Shown piece after piece: positions 11,229-20,466 of a DNA stretch of 64,000 bases. The notes under the pieces were generated by a model, which saw nothing but the letters and a program-made list of their open reading frames with translations, made no database searches and was not told the origin of the DNA. How positions within the stretch are numbered: position 1 is the first letter of the stretch; each line of letters starts with the position of its first letter. Origin of the DNA: JACCZX01 sp963791315 (lineage in GTDB: Bacteria > Pseudomonadota > Gammaproteobacteria > Burkholderiales > Burkholderiaceae_F). Where the stretch lies: NCBI GenBank assembly GCA_963791315.1, contig CAWBRQ010000007.1, forward strand, positions 248,001 through 312,000, in the 5' to 3' direction. Both the position numbers and the translations under genes were made by a program.

Positions 11229-13719
11229 ATGGCCAACCGGCGCGATGGCGAAGGCGATGGCGCCGGCGAGACACGCAACGATCTGGTGCTGCTGGTCGAC
11301 GACGACCCGGTGGCGCGCCTGCTGACCGCTTCGGCCCTGGCCGAGCGTCAATGGCGCGTAATCGAAGCCGACGGCGGCGGTCACGCACTCGAGCTGTTCG
11401 CGGAACAACCTGCCCGACGTCGTCGTTCTCGATGCGCTGATGCCGGATATCGACGGCTTCGAGACGTGTGAGCGGCTGCGACGGCTTGCCGGCGGCGAGC
11501 ACGTTCCAGTGCTGATGCTGACCGGGCTGGATGACGAGTCCTCGATTGCGCGAGCGTACGAAGCGGGCGCCACCGACTTTTTCGTCAAGAGCACTTCGCA
11601 GTGGACGCTGCTCTCCGAGCGGTTGCGCTACATGATCCGCGCCTCGCGCATGCGCGAAGAGCTCGCCGACAGCCGGTCCAAGCTGACCAAGGCACAACGT
11701 ATCGCGCGGCTCGGAAGTTGGGAATGGAACATCGCCGCGCGTTGGGTAAAACTGTCCGAAGAGTGTTTTCCGATCGCCGGCCTGCCGCAGCAGGACGATG
11801 GACTGGCCGACTGGTTCGTGTGGTCGAGGGCTGTCGAGGACGAACGTGCGCGCATCGAGATGCTGTTTCGCGAAGCGCTCGCCGGCAACGGGCAGATGAA
11901 GTTCGAGTGTCGCATCGCTCGCCCGAACGGACAGATGCAGAGTCGTGCACATCGAAGCGGAGGTCGATCGCGACGAGGGCGGTCGGGCGGTTGCGGTGCA
12001 CGGCGTCGTGCAGGACATCACCGAGCGCAAGCACGCCGAAGACCAGATCCGGCAACTCGCCAATTACGACAGCCTGACCGGATTGCCCAACCGGCGGTTC
12101 TTTCGTGATCAGTTCCAGGCTCGGCGCTCGAGCGCGCGCGCACCAGCGGCACCGCGGTCGGCGTGCTGTTCATCGATCTGGATCGCTTCAAGCAGATCAA
12201 CGACACGCTCGGCCATCAGGTCGGCGATCAACTGCTGCGAGAGGTTGCCAAGCGGCTTGTATCAATGCGTGCGCGAAAACGACACCGTGGCGCGCGCGGC
12301 AGAACGCGCCGGCCCGTCGCAGGGTGTGCGACCGCCGTCGATCGGCTCGGCCACACGCAGCCTGGCTGCCGGCTCGCAGTCGGCGCCAGTGCCCACCGAA
12401 CACCAACAGCGTCGCACGCCTGGGCGGTGATGAATTCACGATTCTGCTAACCGATGTTTCGGAGCCGAGCGTTATCGAAGCGGTGGCGCAGCGCATTCTC
12501 GAAACGATGCGCAAGCCTTTCAGCTTTTCGGGGCACGAGCTTGTTCGTCACCGCGTCGATTGGCCTCGCGGCATATCCTGCGCGACGGCAGCGATGTGGA
12601 CACGCTGCTGCGCAAGGCCGACATCGCGATGTATGCGGTCAAAGACAGCGGGCGCAACGGCGTCTTACGTTTTTCGAGCGCGATGAACACCGCAACCGCT
12701 GAGCGCTGGCGGCTTGAGACTGCCTTGCACCGAGCACTCGAGCGGCAGGAACTCGTGTTGTATTACCAGCCGAAGGTCAACGTCGTCAGCGGGCAGGTCG
12801 TCGGTGCCGAAGCTCTGATGCGCTGGAAGCGCGGTGGTGAGCTGGTACCGCCGGCCGAATTCATCACCGTGGCTGAAGAGTCCGGACTGATCGTGCCGAT
12901 CACGGAATGGGCAGTGCGCGAAGTGTGCGAGCAGATGGTGCGCTGGTCCGAAGGCGGCATGCCGCCGATTCCAGTGTCGGTCAACATCTCGGGCCGTCAC
13001 ATCCAGCGCGCCAACCTCGTCGAGCCGGTGCAGGCAGCGCTTGCATGGCTTCAAGCTCGATCCACGATTGCTCGAACTCGAATTGACCGAGACGGTGCTG
13101 ATGCACAACCTCAGCGCCACATTGCCGCTGCTTGCAGGCACTGAAGGATCTCGGAGTTTCGATCTCGATCGACGATTTCGGCACCGGTTATTCGTCGCTG
13201 TCCTATCTGAAGCGGCTGCCGATCGACACGCTGAAGATCGACCGCTCGTTCGTGCGCGAACTCGAGACGAGTTCAGATAACGCGGCGATCGTCGCTGCAA
13301 TCATCGCGATGAGCAAGAGCCTGAAGCTGCGCGTCGTCGCCGAAGGTGTCGAGACGCAGGGACAGATGACGCGGCTGTTCGACCAGGGCTGCCAACTGAT
13401 GCAGGGCTTCCTGTTCTCGCCGGCGGTGCCCGGCGACGATTTTCCGTCGATGCTGAAAGCGTCTACGAGTCAGTCGCATTGGCGCATCGACTTCGGCCCA
13501 CGCGCGCGCAACAAGAGTGCAAGTGATGGCCGCGACAGTGCCGATAGCCATTCCAACGGCCAGCACTTTGGCGCGCTCGAATCTGAAGTCGTGGGGCCGC
13601 CGCGCCCAAGCGCTGACCAGCAATCGCCGGCGCGCGAAACTGAACAGAGCGGCGAGCAACCGAATCAAAAAGATCGTGCGTTGCGTTGGGCGAATCGGTT
13701 CATCGGTCGCGACGGTTGA
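11229..13719 (+). CDS. REC-PAS-GGDEF-EAL cyclic-di-GMP turnover protein (several frame breaks)
   Basis: A response regulator whose output domains make or break cyclic-di-GMP. The receiver has LVDDDPVAR and LDALMPDIDGF; a PAS module ends in DITERKHAEDQI. The diguanylate cyclase domain has DLDRFKQINDTLGH and an intact GGDEF (12423-12437). The RxxD of a possible inhibitory site is at 12272-12283, with about 36 extra residues before GGDEF. The phosphodiesterase domain has EAL (12809-12817), the VNISGR Asn, IDDFGTGYSSL and EGVETQ, so both active sites look competent. Frame changes lie near 11413, 11940, 12122, 12256, 12400, 12540, 12580, 13047 and 13135. It follows the hybrid kinase by 58 bases and is a natural acceptor for that relay. 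Confidence 0.88.
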
Positions 13720-13820
13720 AGCTTCTGGCAGTGCGTAGCAGCACGAGCTAACGGAGCTGCGCCGCTCAGGCATCCGGCTTCGACGATGCGATACATTCGC
13801 GCTCGGAAGCGTCCGAGCCT

Positions 13821-15076
13821 ATGCATCATTCCCTCCTTTTGTTGCAGCTGGTCATCATCCTGGCCACCGCGCGCGTGTGTGGCTTGATCTTGCGCAGTTT
13901 CGGCCAGCCGCCGGTGATTGGCGAGATGGCCGCCGGAATCGTGCTCGGTCCGATCGTCTTTGGCGCAATTTTTCCTGAGTTTCACGCAACACTCTTTGCC
14001 CGTGAATCGTTGCCGGCCCTCGATTCACTGAGCCAGCTTGGCCTCGTGCTGTTCATGTTCATCGTCGGGGTCGAAATGCGAGCGCCTAACGGTGTGCGTG
14101 CTCAGGTCAAGGCAGCCGGCGCCGTCGGTGTGTTGAGCGTGCTGCTTCCGATGGCGTTAGGACTGGCGATCGCACCCGCATTGCACCCACGATTTGCCCC
14201 TGATGGAGTTTCGTTCTGGCCGTTTGCGTTGTTCATGGCATCCGCGATGGCGATCACCGCGTTCCCGATCATGGCGCGCATCCTCAAAGAACGAAGCATG
14301 ACGCACACACCCGTCGGGTCGCCTGTCGCTGAGTGCTGCCGCGGTCGCCGACGCGTTTGCCTGGATCATGTTGGCCTTCGTGGTTGCGACGATTGCCTCG
14401 CACGCAGGATGGGCGGGATTTTGGAAGACGGTGTTCGGCTCGCTGCTGCTCGTTGCCGTCGTGTTCACAGTACTTCGCCCGCTCTACGCCAAACTTCTCA
14501 GCAGTTTCGCTGCCGACGGGCGGCCTGGCGGCGCGATGTTGGCGCTGTTGATGATCGGAATGTTTGCGTGCGCTGCGATCACTCAATGGCTACAGCTGCA
14601 CGCGGTGTTCGGCGCGTTTCTGTTCGGCGCATGCCTGCCGCGCGACGATCGTCTGCTCAAGACTTTGATCGAGCGAGTCGAGCACTTGGCGGTGATTGTG
14701 CTGATGCCTATTTTCTTCGCACTTGCCGGGCTGAACACCACAGCAGATGCTTTTCGTGGGCGCCGGCGCAGTGGCGATGCTGCTGATCTTGTTCGCCGCG
14801 ATCGCGGGCAAAGTGGCCGGGGGTGCCGCTGGGGCACGCCTCGCCGGCTACGGGTGGCGTGACAGCCTGGCGGTGGGTTCGCTAATGAACGCGCGGGCGC
14901 TAATGGAGTTGATCGTGATCAAGGTAGGGCTCGACGCGCGCGTCATTGGGATGGAGATTTTCACCATGCTGATGGTGACGGCGATACTGACGACGGTGAT
15001 GACCGGTCCGCTATTGACGCTGTTCACGCGGCGTTCAGCCGCCGACGCGATGGCTATTCGACGAACCCGTGCTTGA
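13821..15076 (+). CDS. Cation:proton antiporter, CPA2 family (two frame breaks)
   Basis: An inner-membrane sodium or potassium/proton exchanger. The ORF opens with alternating hydrophobic helices and family-typical motifs: GQPPVIGEMAAGIVLGP at the end of the first helices, LGLVLFMFIVGVEM, and the ADAFAW region that carries the exchanger acidic residue. Later there are FGAFLFGACLPRDDR, MPIFFALAGLNT and MNARALMELIVIKVG. The corrected length (about 415 residues) fits the membrane module alone; no TrkA-N or USP regulatory tail is present. The frame changes near 14322 and 14745. The ATG at 13821 is preceded by about 100 bases without an ORF. The stop overlaps the convergent regulator gene by 23 bases. 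Ion preference cannot be told. Confidence 0.85.
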
Positions 15077-15696
15077 TCGCGTAGTGGGTGAGCTCGGCGT
15101 TGCTCCCCATCGCCATTTTTTCAAGGATGCGTGCGCGATACACGCTGACCGTCTTCGGGCTCAAGCGCCAGTTCTTCGGCAATTTCCGACAGACGCTTGC
15201 CCGACGCCATCAGTTTTAGCGTTTGAAATTCGCGATCGGACAGTTTTTCGTGCGGTGCACCGTCGTCTTCGGGTGTGTTCAAGTTTTCGATCAGCGCCTG
15301 TGCGATCTCCGGGGTGACGTACTTCTGGCCGGAGATCACCATCGCCAATGCCTCCAGCAGCTTGTCCGGCGCGCTCGCCTTGTTGAGGTAGCCGAACGCA
15401 CCGGCGCGAAAGGCGCGCACGGCATATTGATCTTCGGGATACATGCTGACGATCAGCACCTTCAACTTCGGGTGTTCGTCGCGCAGCGCTTTCAGAATAT
15501 CGATGCCATTTTTTCCGGGCAGACCAACATCCATCACCAGCACATCGGGCTCGCCGTGCTTCTTCAGTTCGCTGCGCAGCCCGGCATAGTCGGACGCTTC
15601 GGCGACGATCTGCACCTCGGGATGCTCGCAAAGCACCTGCACGATGCCGCGCCGAACGATCGCATGGTCGTCGACTACGAACAATCTAATCGCCAT
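15054..15696 (-). CDS. NarL/FixJ-family response regulator (one frame break near the C-terminus)
   Basis: The receiver (LFVVDDHAIVRRG, phospho-Asp in VLVMDVGLPGKNG, Lys in YLNKASAPD) is followed by a LuxR-type helix-turn-helix beginning LSDREFQTLKLMASG. After LSEIAEELAL the frame changes near 15150. The continuation PKTVSVYRARILEKM, then NAELTHYAIKHGFVE, ends at a stop at 15054-15056 and completes the DNA-recognition helix. It overlaps the end of the upstream kinase gene by 11 bases, so the two form a translationally coupled two-component pair. Target genes are unknown; the neighbouring antiporter runs convergently and need not be a target. Confidence 0.85.
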
Positions 15697-16784
15697 CGCT
15701 CCTCCTTCGCTGGCTTCGTGGCTCGATCGATCCGGCAGCCGTCGGAATCGAGAACATCACGGTCGTGCCGCGGCCTTGCGAGGAAGACACTTCGGCCCAG
15801 CCCCCGAGCCCGCGCGCTCGCTCGATCATTCCGCTGACGCCAAATCCCGGTGTGGCCTGCAGGCTGCTCGTGTGAAACCCTTCGCCGTCGTCGTCGACCT
15901 CGAGCGTGATTTCGTCGCCGAGCGCGAACAGTTGCATGTGCACGCGCTTGGCGCGCGCGTGTTTGCGAATATTCGTCAGCGCCTCCTGCGCTACGCGATA
16001 CACCGCCGCAGCGCGGTCGGGCGCGATCTCGAACTCTTCGCGGTTGGCCTGGAAGTCGACTTCGTATTCCGCTGCGCTCGCAAATCCGCGTACCAGCCAC
16101 TCGAGCGCGGCGACGAGACCGGCATCGAGGACTGCGGGCCGCAGCGCGTGTTGAATCCGGTGACTGGCGACGACGGCGGACTCGAGCAGTTGCGAGATCG
16201 CATCGAACTGCGGCCGTACGCCAGCGTTGGGCAGGGCGCGCGTGAGCCGGACCAGTTCAAATTTCAGCGCAGTCAGCGCGCCGCCGATATCGTCGTGGAT
16301 CTCCTGCGCGATCGCGCGGCGCTCTTCTTCCTTCGCGCGTTCCAGATGCTGTGTCAGCGCGTGCAGTTTGCGTTCGCTCTGCGCCAGCGCGACGACTGCG
16401 GTGCGCGCATCGCGCCGCGCATTGCGCGGCTGCAGGCTGTGCTGCAGCGCTGACGCGATACGAAACATGCGCGTTTTAAGCACGAAGTCGTCCGCGCCTG
16501 CGTGCAGCGATGCGACCGCCAGTTCTTCGGACATTTCGCCGGAGAGCACGATGACCGGAATGTCGGCGTCGATACTCTTGGCGACCGTCAGCGAGGCGAA
16601 CGAATCGAAGCGCGGCAGGTTGTGATCGGTGATCACCGCGTCGACGCGACCCTTGCGCAAATGCGTCGCGCATTCCGGCCTCGTCTTCAACCCGCGTAGT
16701 GCGTGGCTTCAGCCCTTCGCGCGACAGCATCGCAAGCAAAAGTTCGTAGTCGAGCTCGGAATCCTCGACGACGACCAGGTTCAA
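15686..16784 (-). CDS. Receiver-linked HisKA_3 (NarX-type) histidine kinase (one frame break)
   Basis: The first 120 residues form a receiver domain (NLVVVEDSELDYELL, ITDHNLPRFDS, IPVIVLSGEMSEE, FVLKTRM). A helical linker follows, then a HisKA_3 dimerisation domain with the phosphoacceptor in AQEIHDDIGGALTALKFE, and a HATPase with VAQEALTNIRKHARA and FGVSGMIERARGLGG. No membrane segment is present, so it is a soluble kinase whose input may be phosphorylation of its own receiver. The frame changes near 16670. The TTG at 16784 is the in-frame start. An ATG 19 bases further upstream would be in frame if one base in the C-run before it is extra. It lies directly upstream of its NarL-type partner. 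Confidence 0.82.
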
Positions 16785-16842
16785 CGGGGAGGCTCTCTGT
16801 CATGTTGGCGCGCATTTTGGCGGATTTACACGCCGCCGTGTA

Positions 16843-16871
16843 TTGAGATCACAGTCCGGCCCGCGTAAAAT
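16843..16871 (+). promoter_or_regulatory. Sigma-70 promoter of rnpB
   Basis: TTGAGA (16843-16848) and TAAAAT (16866-16871) are separated by exactly 17 bases. The expected transcription start, about 7 bases downstream, coincides with the 5-prime end of RNase P RNA deduced from its terminal helix. This agreement makes the promoter credible. Confidence 0.7.
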
Positions 16872-16877
16872 GCAGCT

Positions 16878-17195
16878 GCAAAGTCCACTGGACGATCGCT
16901 GGCAGCGATGCTGCGAGAGGAACGTCCGGACTCCGCAGAGCAACGTAGCAGGTAACACCTGCCCACCGTGAGGTGAGGATTAGAGCAACAGAGACGAGCC
17001 GATTGCAAGTTCGGGTGAAACGGGCAATCTCTACGTGGAGCAACACCGAATAGGCGGCCGATGATCTTGCTCGGGGAGGCCGCGGGTAGGTGGCTTGAGC
17101 CGGCGAGCGATCGCCGGCCTAGAGGAATGATCGTCACGACGCTCCAGTGGCAACACGGAGCACCGCACAGAATCCGGCGTACAGGCGGACTTTGC
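16878..17195 (+). ncRNA. rnpB: RNase P RNA, bacterial class A
   Basis: The catalytic RNA of ribonuclease P, which trims the 5-prime leader from precursor tRNAs. Family-diagnostic blocks occur in order: GAGGAACGTCCGGACTCC, then ACAGAGACGAGCCG, GGTGAAACGGG, AATAGGC, CTAGAGGAATGATCGTCACG and CACAGAATCCGGCGTACAGG. The termini pair as helix P1: GCAAAGTCC at 16878-16886 with GGACTTTGC at 17187-17195. The length of about 318 bases is slightly short for a betaproteobacterial rnpB. It sits between the REC-HisKA_3 kinase (divergent) and ndh, 19 bases before the ndh start. Confidence 0.95.
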
Positions 17196-17214
17196 TCTTC
17201 ATTCAAACGGCTCG

Positions 17215-18598
17215 ATGAACGTCGATCGCAAACCAGTCGTGGTCATCATCGGAGCCGGCTTCGGCGGGCTTGCCGCGGCGCGTGGCTTGCGCGATGCCCC
17301 AGTGGAAGTGATCGTGATCGACCGCGCCAATCACCATACGTTTCAGCCGCTGCTTTACCAAGTGGCCACGGCTGGATTGTCGGCGCCGCAAATCGCCTCG
17401 CCGATCCGACATATTCTGCGCTCTCAGAAAAATGCCCGAGTGCTGCTGGGCGAGGCCATAGCGATCGACGCCGCAGCGAAGCGGGTTGTACTCGCCGATG
17501 GTGATATCGAATTCGATTACCTGATCGTTGCAGCGGGACTGACGCATTCGTACTTCGGACACAGCGACTGGGCGCAGCATGCGCCGGGACTGAAAACGCT
17601 CGACGACGCGCTGGAGATCCGACGTCGCATCTTGATTGCGTTCGAGCGCGCTGAACGTGAACCTGACCCAGTCAAACGCGCAGCGTGGCTGACCTTCGTG
17701 GTCATCGGAGGGGGGCCCACAGGTGTCGAACTCGCAGGCACGCTCGCCGAGATCGCGCGGCATACGTTGACTGATGAGTTCCGCGCGATCGACCCCGCTC
17801 ACTCGCGCGTGCTGCTGCTCGAAGGCGGTACGCGCATCCTGAACACGTATCCCGAAGTGTTGTCGGCGAAGGCAGCGCGACAACTGCAAAAGCTCGGTGT
17901 CGAGGTGCGCGTCGGCGCGCCCGCCAGTGAAGTCGGCGAGGGCGGAGTGACGGTGGATGAGGGTGTTCATATCGATGCACGCACGGTGTTGTGGGCCGCG
18001 GGCGTGCAAGCGACCGCGCCTGGCCGGAAGCTTGCCGGGTCCGCGCGACCGAATGGGACGCCTGCTTGTGACGCCGACACTTCAACTGGCCGATGCGGAT
18101 TCGATATTCGTGATCGGCGACTTGGCGTCGATCACGCACGACGGCAAACCGGTGCCGGGAGTTGCGTACGCTGCCAAACAAATGGGCGCGTATGTGGCGA
18201 GATGCGATTTCGAGCGTGTGCGGCGACGGCCAACTCACGCGGAGCGTTGCTCCGTTTCGTTATCGCGATCGCGGATCGCTCGCGACGATCGGCCGCAAGG
18301 CGGCAGTCGCAGTATTTCCGGGCGGGAATTCGCCTGTCGGGTCTGATTGCGTGGTGGACGTGGCTTGCTGGTGCACATTTTTTTCCTGATAGGTTTTCGC
18401 AATCGCGTCACGACGATGGTTGATTGGATGCTGGCGTACATCACGCACCAACGGCATGCACGTCTTATTTTTGCGGATACGTCGACGCGGGACGTCGCCC
18501 AACCGACGCTCGTGAGACTCCACTTGCACAGGCACAGGCTATCTCTTTCTTTTCGCACGCAATTCGTAGTTTCGCGCTTCAGCAACATTCACTTCTAA
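17215..18598 (+). CDS. ndh: Type II NADH dehydrogenase (broken frame)
   Basis: A membrane-associated FAD enzyme that passes electrons from NADH to quinone without pumping protons. Two dinucleotide-binding motifs are present: GAGFGGLAAARG for FAD near the start and VIGGGPTGVELAGTLAEIA for NADH. HHTFQPLLYQVATAGLS is typical of the family, as is FVIGDLASITHDGKPVPGVA. The C-terminal SGLIAWWTWLAVHIFFLIGF is the membrane-attachment region of Ndh-2. Frame changes lie near 18040, 18195, 18330 and 18370, each a +1 step. The C-terminal end is uncertain: the frame stops at 18598, while removing one T from the run near 18468 would give a stop at about 18513. Confidence 0.85.
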
Positions 18599-18633
18599 GT
18601 CCTTGTGAACATTAAAAAATCCCCGTAATTCCC

Positions 18634-18663
18634 TTGACCGCGTGTTCGACGAGGTCGTACAGT
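18634..18663 (+). promoter_or_regulatory. Putative promoter of the mraZ-led dcw operon
   Basis: TTGACC (18634-18639) is followed after 18 bases by TACAGT (18658-18663). Transcription would start near 18670, just upstream of the MraZ boxes. The -35 is close to consensus and the -10 matches four of six bases. It lies in the 139-base gap between ndh and mraZ. Confidence 0.5.
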
Positions 18664-18680
18664 CCCGGCGTGTCAAAAAG

Positions 18681-18695
18681 TGGGAGGCAGTGGGC
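18681..18695 (+). promoter_or_regulatory. MraZ operator: two TGGGN direct repeats with a 5-base spacer
   Basis: TGGGA (18681-18685), spacer GGCAG, TGGGC (18691-18695). MraZ is known to bind TGGGN repeats separated by five bases in front of its own gene and to repress the dcw operon. The spacing here fits, and the site lies just after the predicted transcription start. The third repeat known from E. coli is not present at the next position. Confidence 0.6.
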
Positions 18696-18737
18696 TAGTC
18701 AGCGTTCGCTTCGCGATCGACTGTCCACGGGGATGCT

Positions 18738-19166
18738 GTGTTTCAGGGGGCTTCACAACTCACGCTCGACGCCAAGGGCCGTCTCTCGATGCCGAGCCGG
18801 CATCGAGACTCGCTCGCTGCCAATTGCGATGGTCGACTGACGGTGACGCGCCATCCCGATGGCTGCCTGCTCGTCTATCCGCGCCCGACTTGGGAGGTGC
18901 GCCGCGAGCAGATCGCGCAATTGCCGTACTCGGCACGCGCACTGCAGCGGCTGTTGCTCGGCAACGCCACCGATATCGATCTCGACAGCGCGGGTCGCCT
19001 GCTCGTGCCCACCGAGCTACGGGCGGGTGCGCAACTCGAACGCGATTTGATGTTGCTCGGTATGGGAGCGCACTTCGAACTCTGGGATACGGCGCGACTC
19101 GCGGAGCACGAACGTACTGCGCTCGCCGGCGGCCTGCCCGAATCTGCCGCTCAGTTCACGTTCTAG
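18738..19166 (+). CDS. mraZ: Transcriptional regulator MraZ
   Basis: An intact 142-residue MraZ, the DNA-binding ring protein that represses its own operon. It has the two AbrB-like halves of the family: LTLDAKGRLSMPSRHRD near the N-terminus and IDLDSAGRLLVPTELR in the second half, the DxxGR motifs being diagnostic. The start is GTG at 18738, just after a GGGGAT stretch, and is followed at once by the usual MFQGASQLTLD-type beginning. It is the first gene of the dcw cluster, 18 bases before rsmH. Unlike its neighbours it has no frame break. Confidence 0.95.
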   Translation: MFQGASQLTLDAKGRLSMPSRHRDSLAANCDGRLTVTRHPDGCLLVYPRPTWEVRREQIAQLPYSARALQRLLLGNATDIDLDSAGRLLVPTELRAGAQLERDLMLLGMGAHFELWDTARLAEHERTALAGGLPESAAQFTF

Positions 19167-19184
19167 ATAGCTCATTGAACGTGA

Positions 19185-20189
19185 ATGTCCCGTCTCTCAT
19201 CGCCGCTCGCAGGCGAGCACCGTGCGGTGCTTGCGCAATCGGCGGTCGATGCGCTGCTGACCGACCTCGACGGAATCTATGTCGATGCAACGTTCGGTCG
19301 TGGTGGTCACTCACGATTGATTCTCGACCGTCTGGTCGCCGAACGGCCGTCTGATCGCGCTCGATCGGGATCCGCTGGCGGTCGACGCTGCGCGGTCGAT
19401 CGCGGATCCGCGTTTTCACGTCGAGCACACGCCGTTTTCACGGCTGCAAGACCACGCTCGACGCACTAGTCCAAGACGCAAGTGCAGGGAGTGTTGTTCG
19501 ACCTGGGAATTTCGTCGCCGCAGATCGACGATCCGTCGCGCGGATTTTCGTTGCGCGCCGATGGGCCGCTCGACATGCGCATGGATACCTCGCGCGGAGA
19601 GACTGCGGCCGAGTGGCTCGCACGCGCACCGTTCGAAGAGCTGGCTCAAGTGATTCGTGACTATGGCGAAGAGCGGTTTGCTGCATCGATTGCAAAGGCG
19701 ATTGTTGCTCGCCGCGCAGACGCGAAGACGGATGGCGGGCGTCCGATCTCGACAACCGCAGACCTTGCGGCTCTGGTCAGCGAACGCCGTCGGCAGGAGC
19801 CGCAAAGATGCGTCTCAGCACCCGGCGACACGGACTTTTCAGGCTCTACGGATTCACATCAATCGGGAGCTTGAGGAATTGGCGCTAGTACTCGAACAAG
19901 CTGCGGCGATGCTGACGACCGGTGGACGCCTGGTCGCGATCTAGTTTTCATTCGCTTGAAGACCGAATCGTCAAGCGCTTTATCGACGCACACCATCATC
20001 CGGAGCGCGGCAGCGGCGCTGCAGCGGCGTGTGCCCTTGCGCGCCGATCAGCTGCCGCGTGCGACGCTCGCCGCGATCGCGCGTGTCTATCCCGACGAAA
20101 CCGAAATGGCGACCAACCCGCGCGCACGCAGCGCAGTGATGCGAGTCGCTGAGCGAACTACAGAGCCGTGGCCGGGAGCGCAGTCGTGA
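19185..20189 (+). CDS. rsmH: 16S rRNA (cytosine-1402-N4)-methyltransferase (broken frame)
   Basis: Methylates N4 of C1402 in 16S rRNA with S-adenosylmethionine. Pieces in order: GEHRAVLAQSAVDALLTD, the SAM-binding VDATFGRGGHSRLIL, LIALDRDPLAVDAA, GVLFDLGISSPQIDDPSRGFS, GPLDMRMDTSRGETAAEWL, RIHINRELEELALVLEQA and SFHSLEDRIVKRF. All are standard RsmH motifs. Single extra bases explain the breaks near 19345, 19455, 19492, 19765, 19943 and 20015. The ATG at 19185 follows mraZ by 18 bases. The final TGA (20187-20189) overlaps the GTG of ftsL. Confidence 0.9.
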
Positions 20190-20441
20190 TTCGGCGTGGA
20201 TTGATCGTGCTGATCGGGGCGTTGCTGTTCGTGTCGGCATTGTCACTAATCACAGCGCAGCATCGCTCGCGCTCTTTGTTCATTGATCTGGAGCGCGCCG
20301 CAAGTCGATGCGAAGCGCCTTGACGTCGAGCACGATCGCCTGCGCATTGACCAGGCGCGTCTGTCGCAGCCGGCCTACGTCGAATCCGAAGCGCGCAAGA
20401 TCGGACTGAAGCCGATCGACTCAGTTCGAACGGTCTTCTAA
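20186..20441 (+). CDS. ftsL: Cell division protein FtsL (one frame break)
   Basis: A small bitopic divisome protein that acts with FtsB and FtsQ and activates FtsI/FtsW. It starts at a GTG overlapping the rsmH stop (GTGA). A short cytoplasmic MIRRG is followed by one membrane helix (LIVLIGALLFVSALSLIT). The periplasmic coiled coil begins RSRSLFIDLERA, then one extra base near 20298, then QVDAKRLDVEHDRLRIDQ. It ends in the juxta-catalytic-type LSQPAYVESEARKIGLKPI. About 85 residues, normal for betaproteobacterial FtsL. Recognised from its position between rsmH and ftsI, its topology and its coiled coil. Confidence 0.85.
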
Positions 20442-20466
20442 ATCTGCCCGCGCCGGAGCCGAAGAA

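Noticed and set aside
10626..11594. 322-codon minus-strand frame opposite the Hpt and receiver regions
   Set aside because: Ser/Arg-rich shadow; the plus strand carries continuous family motifs.
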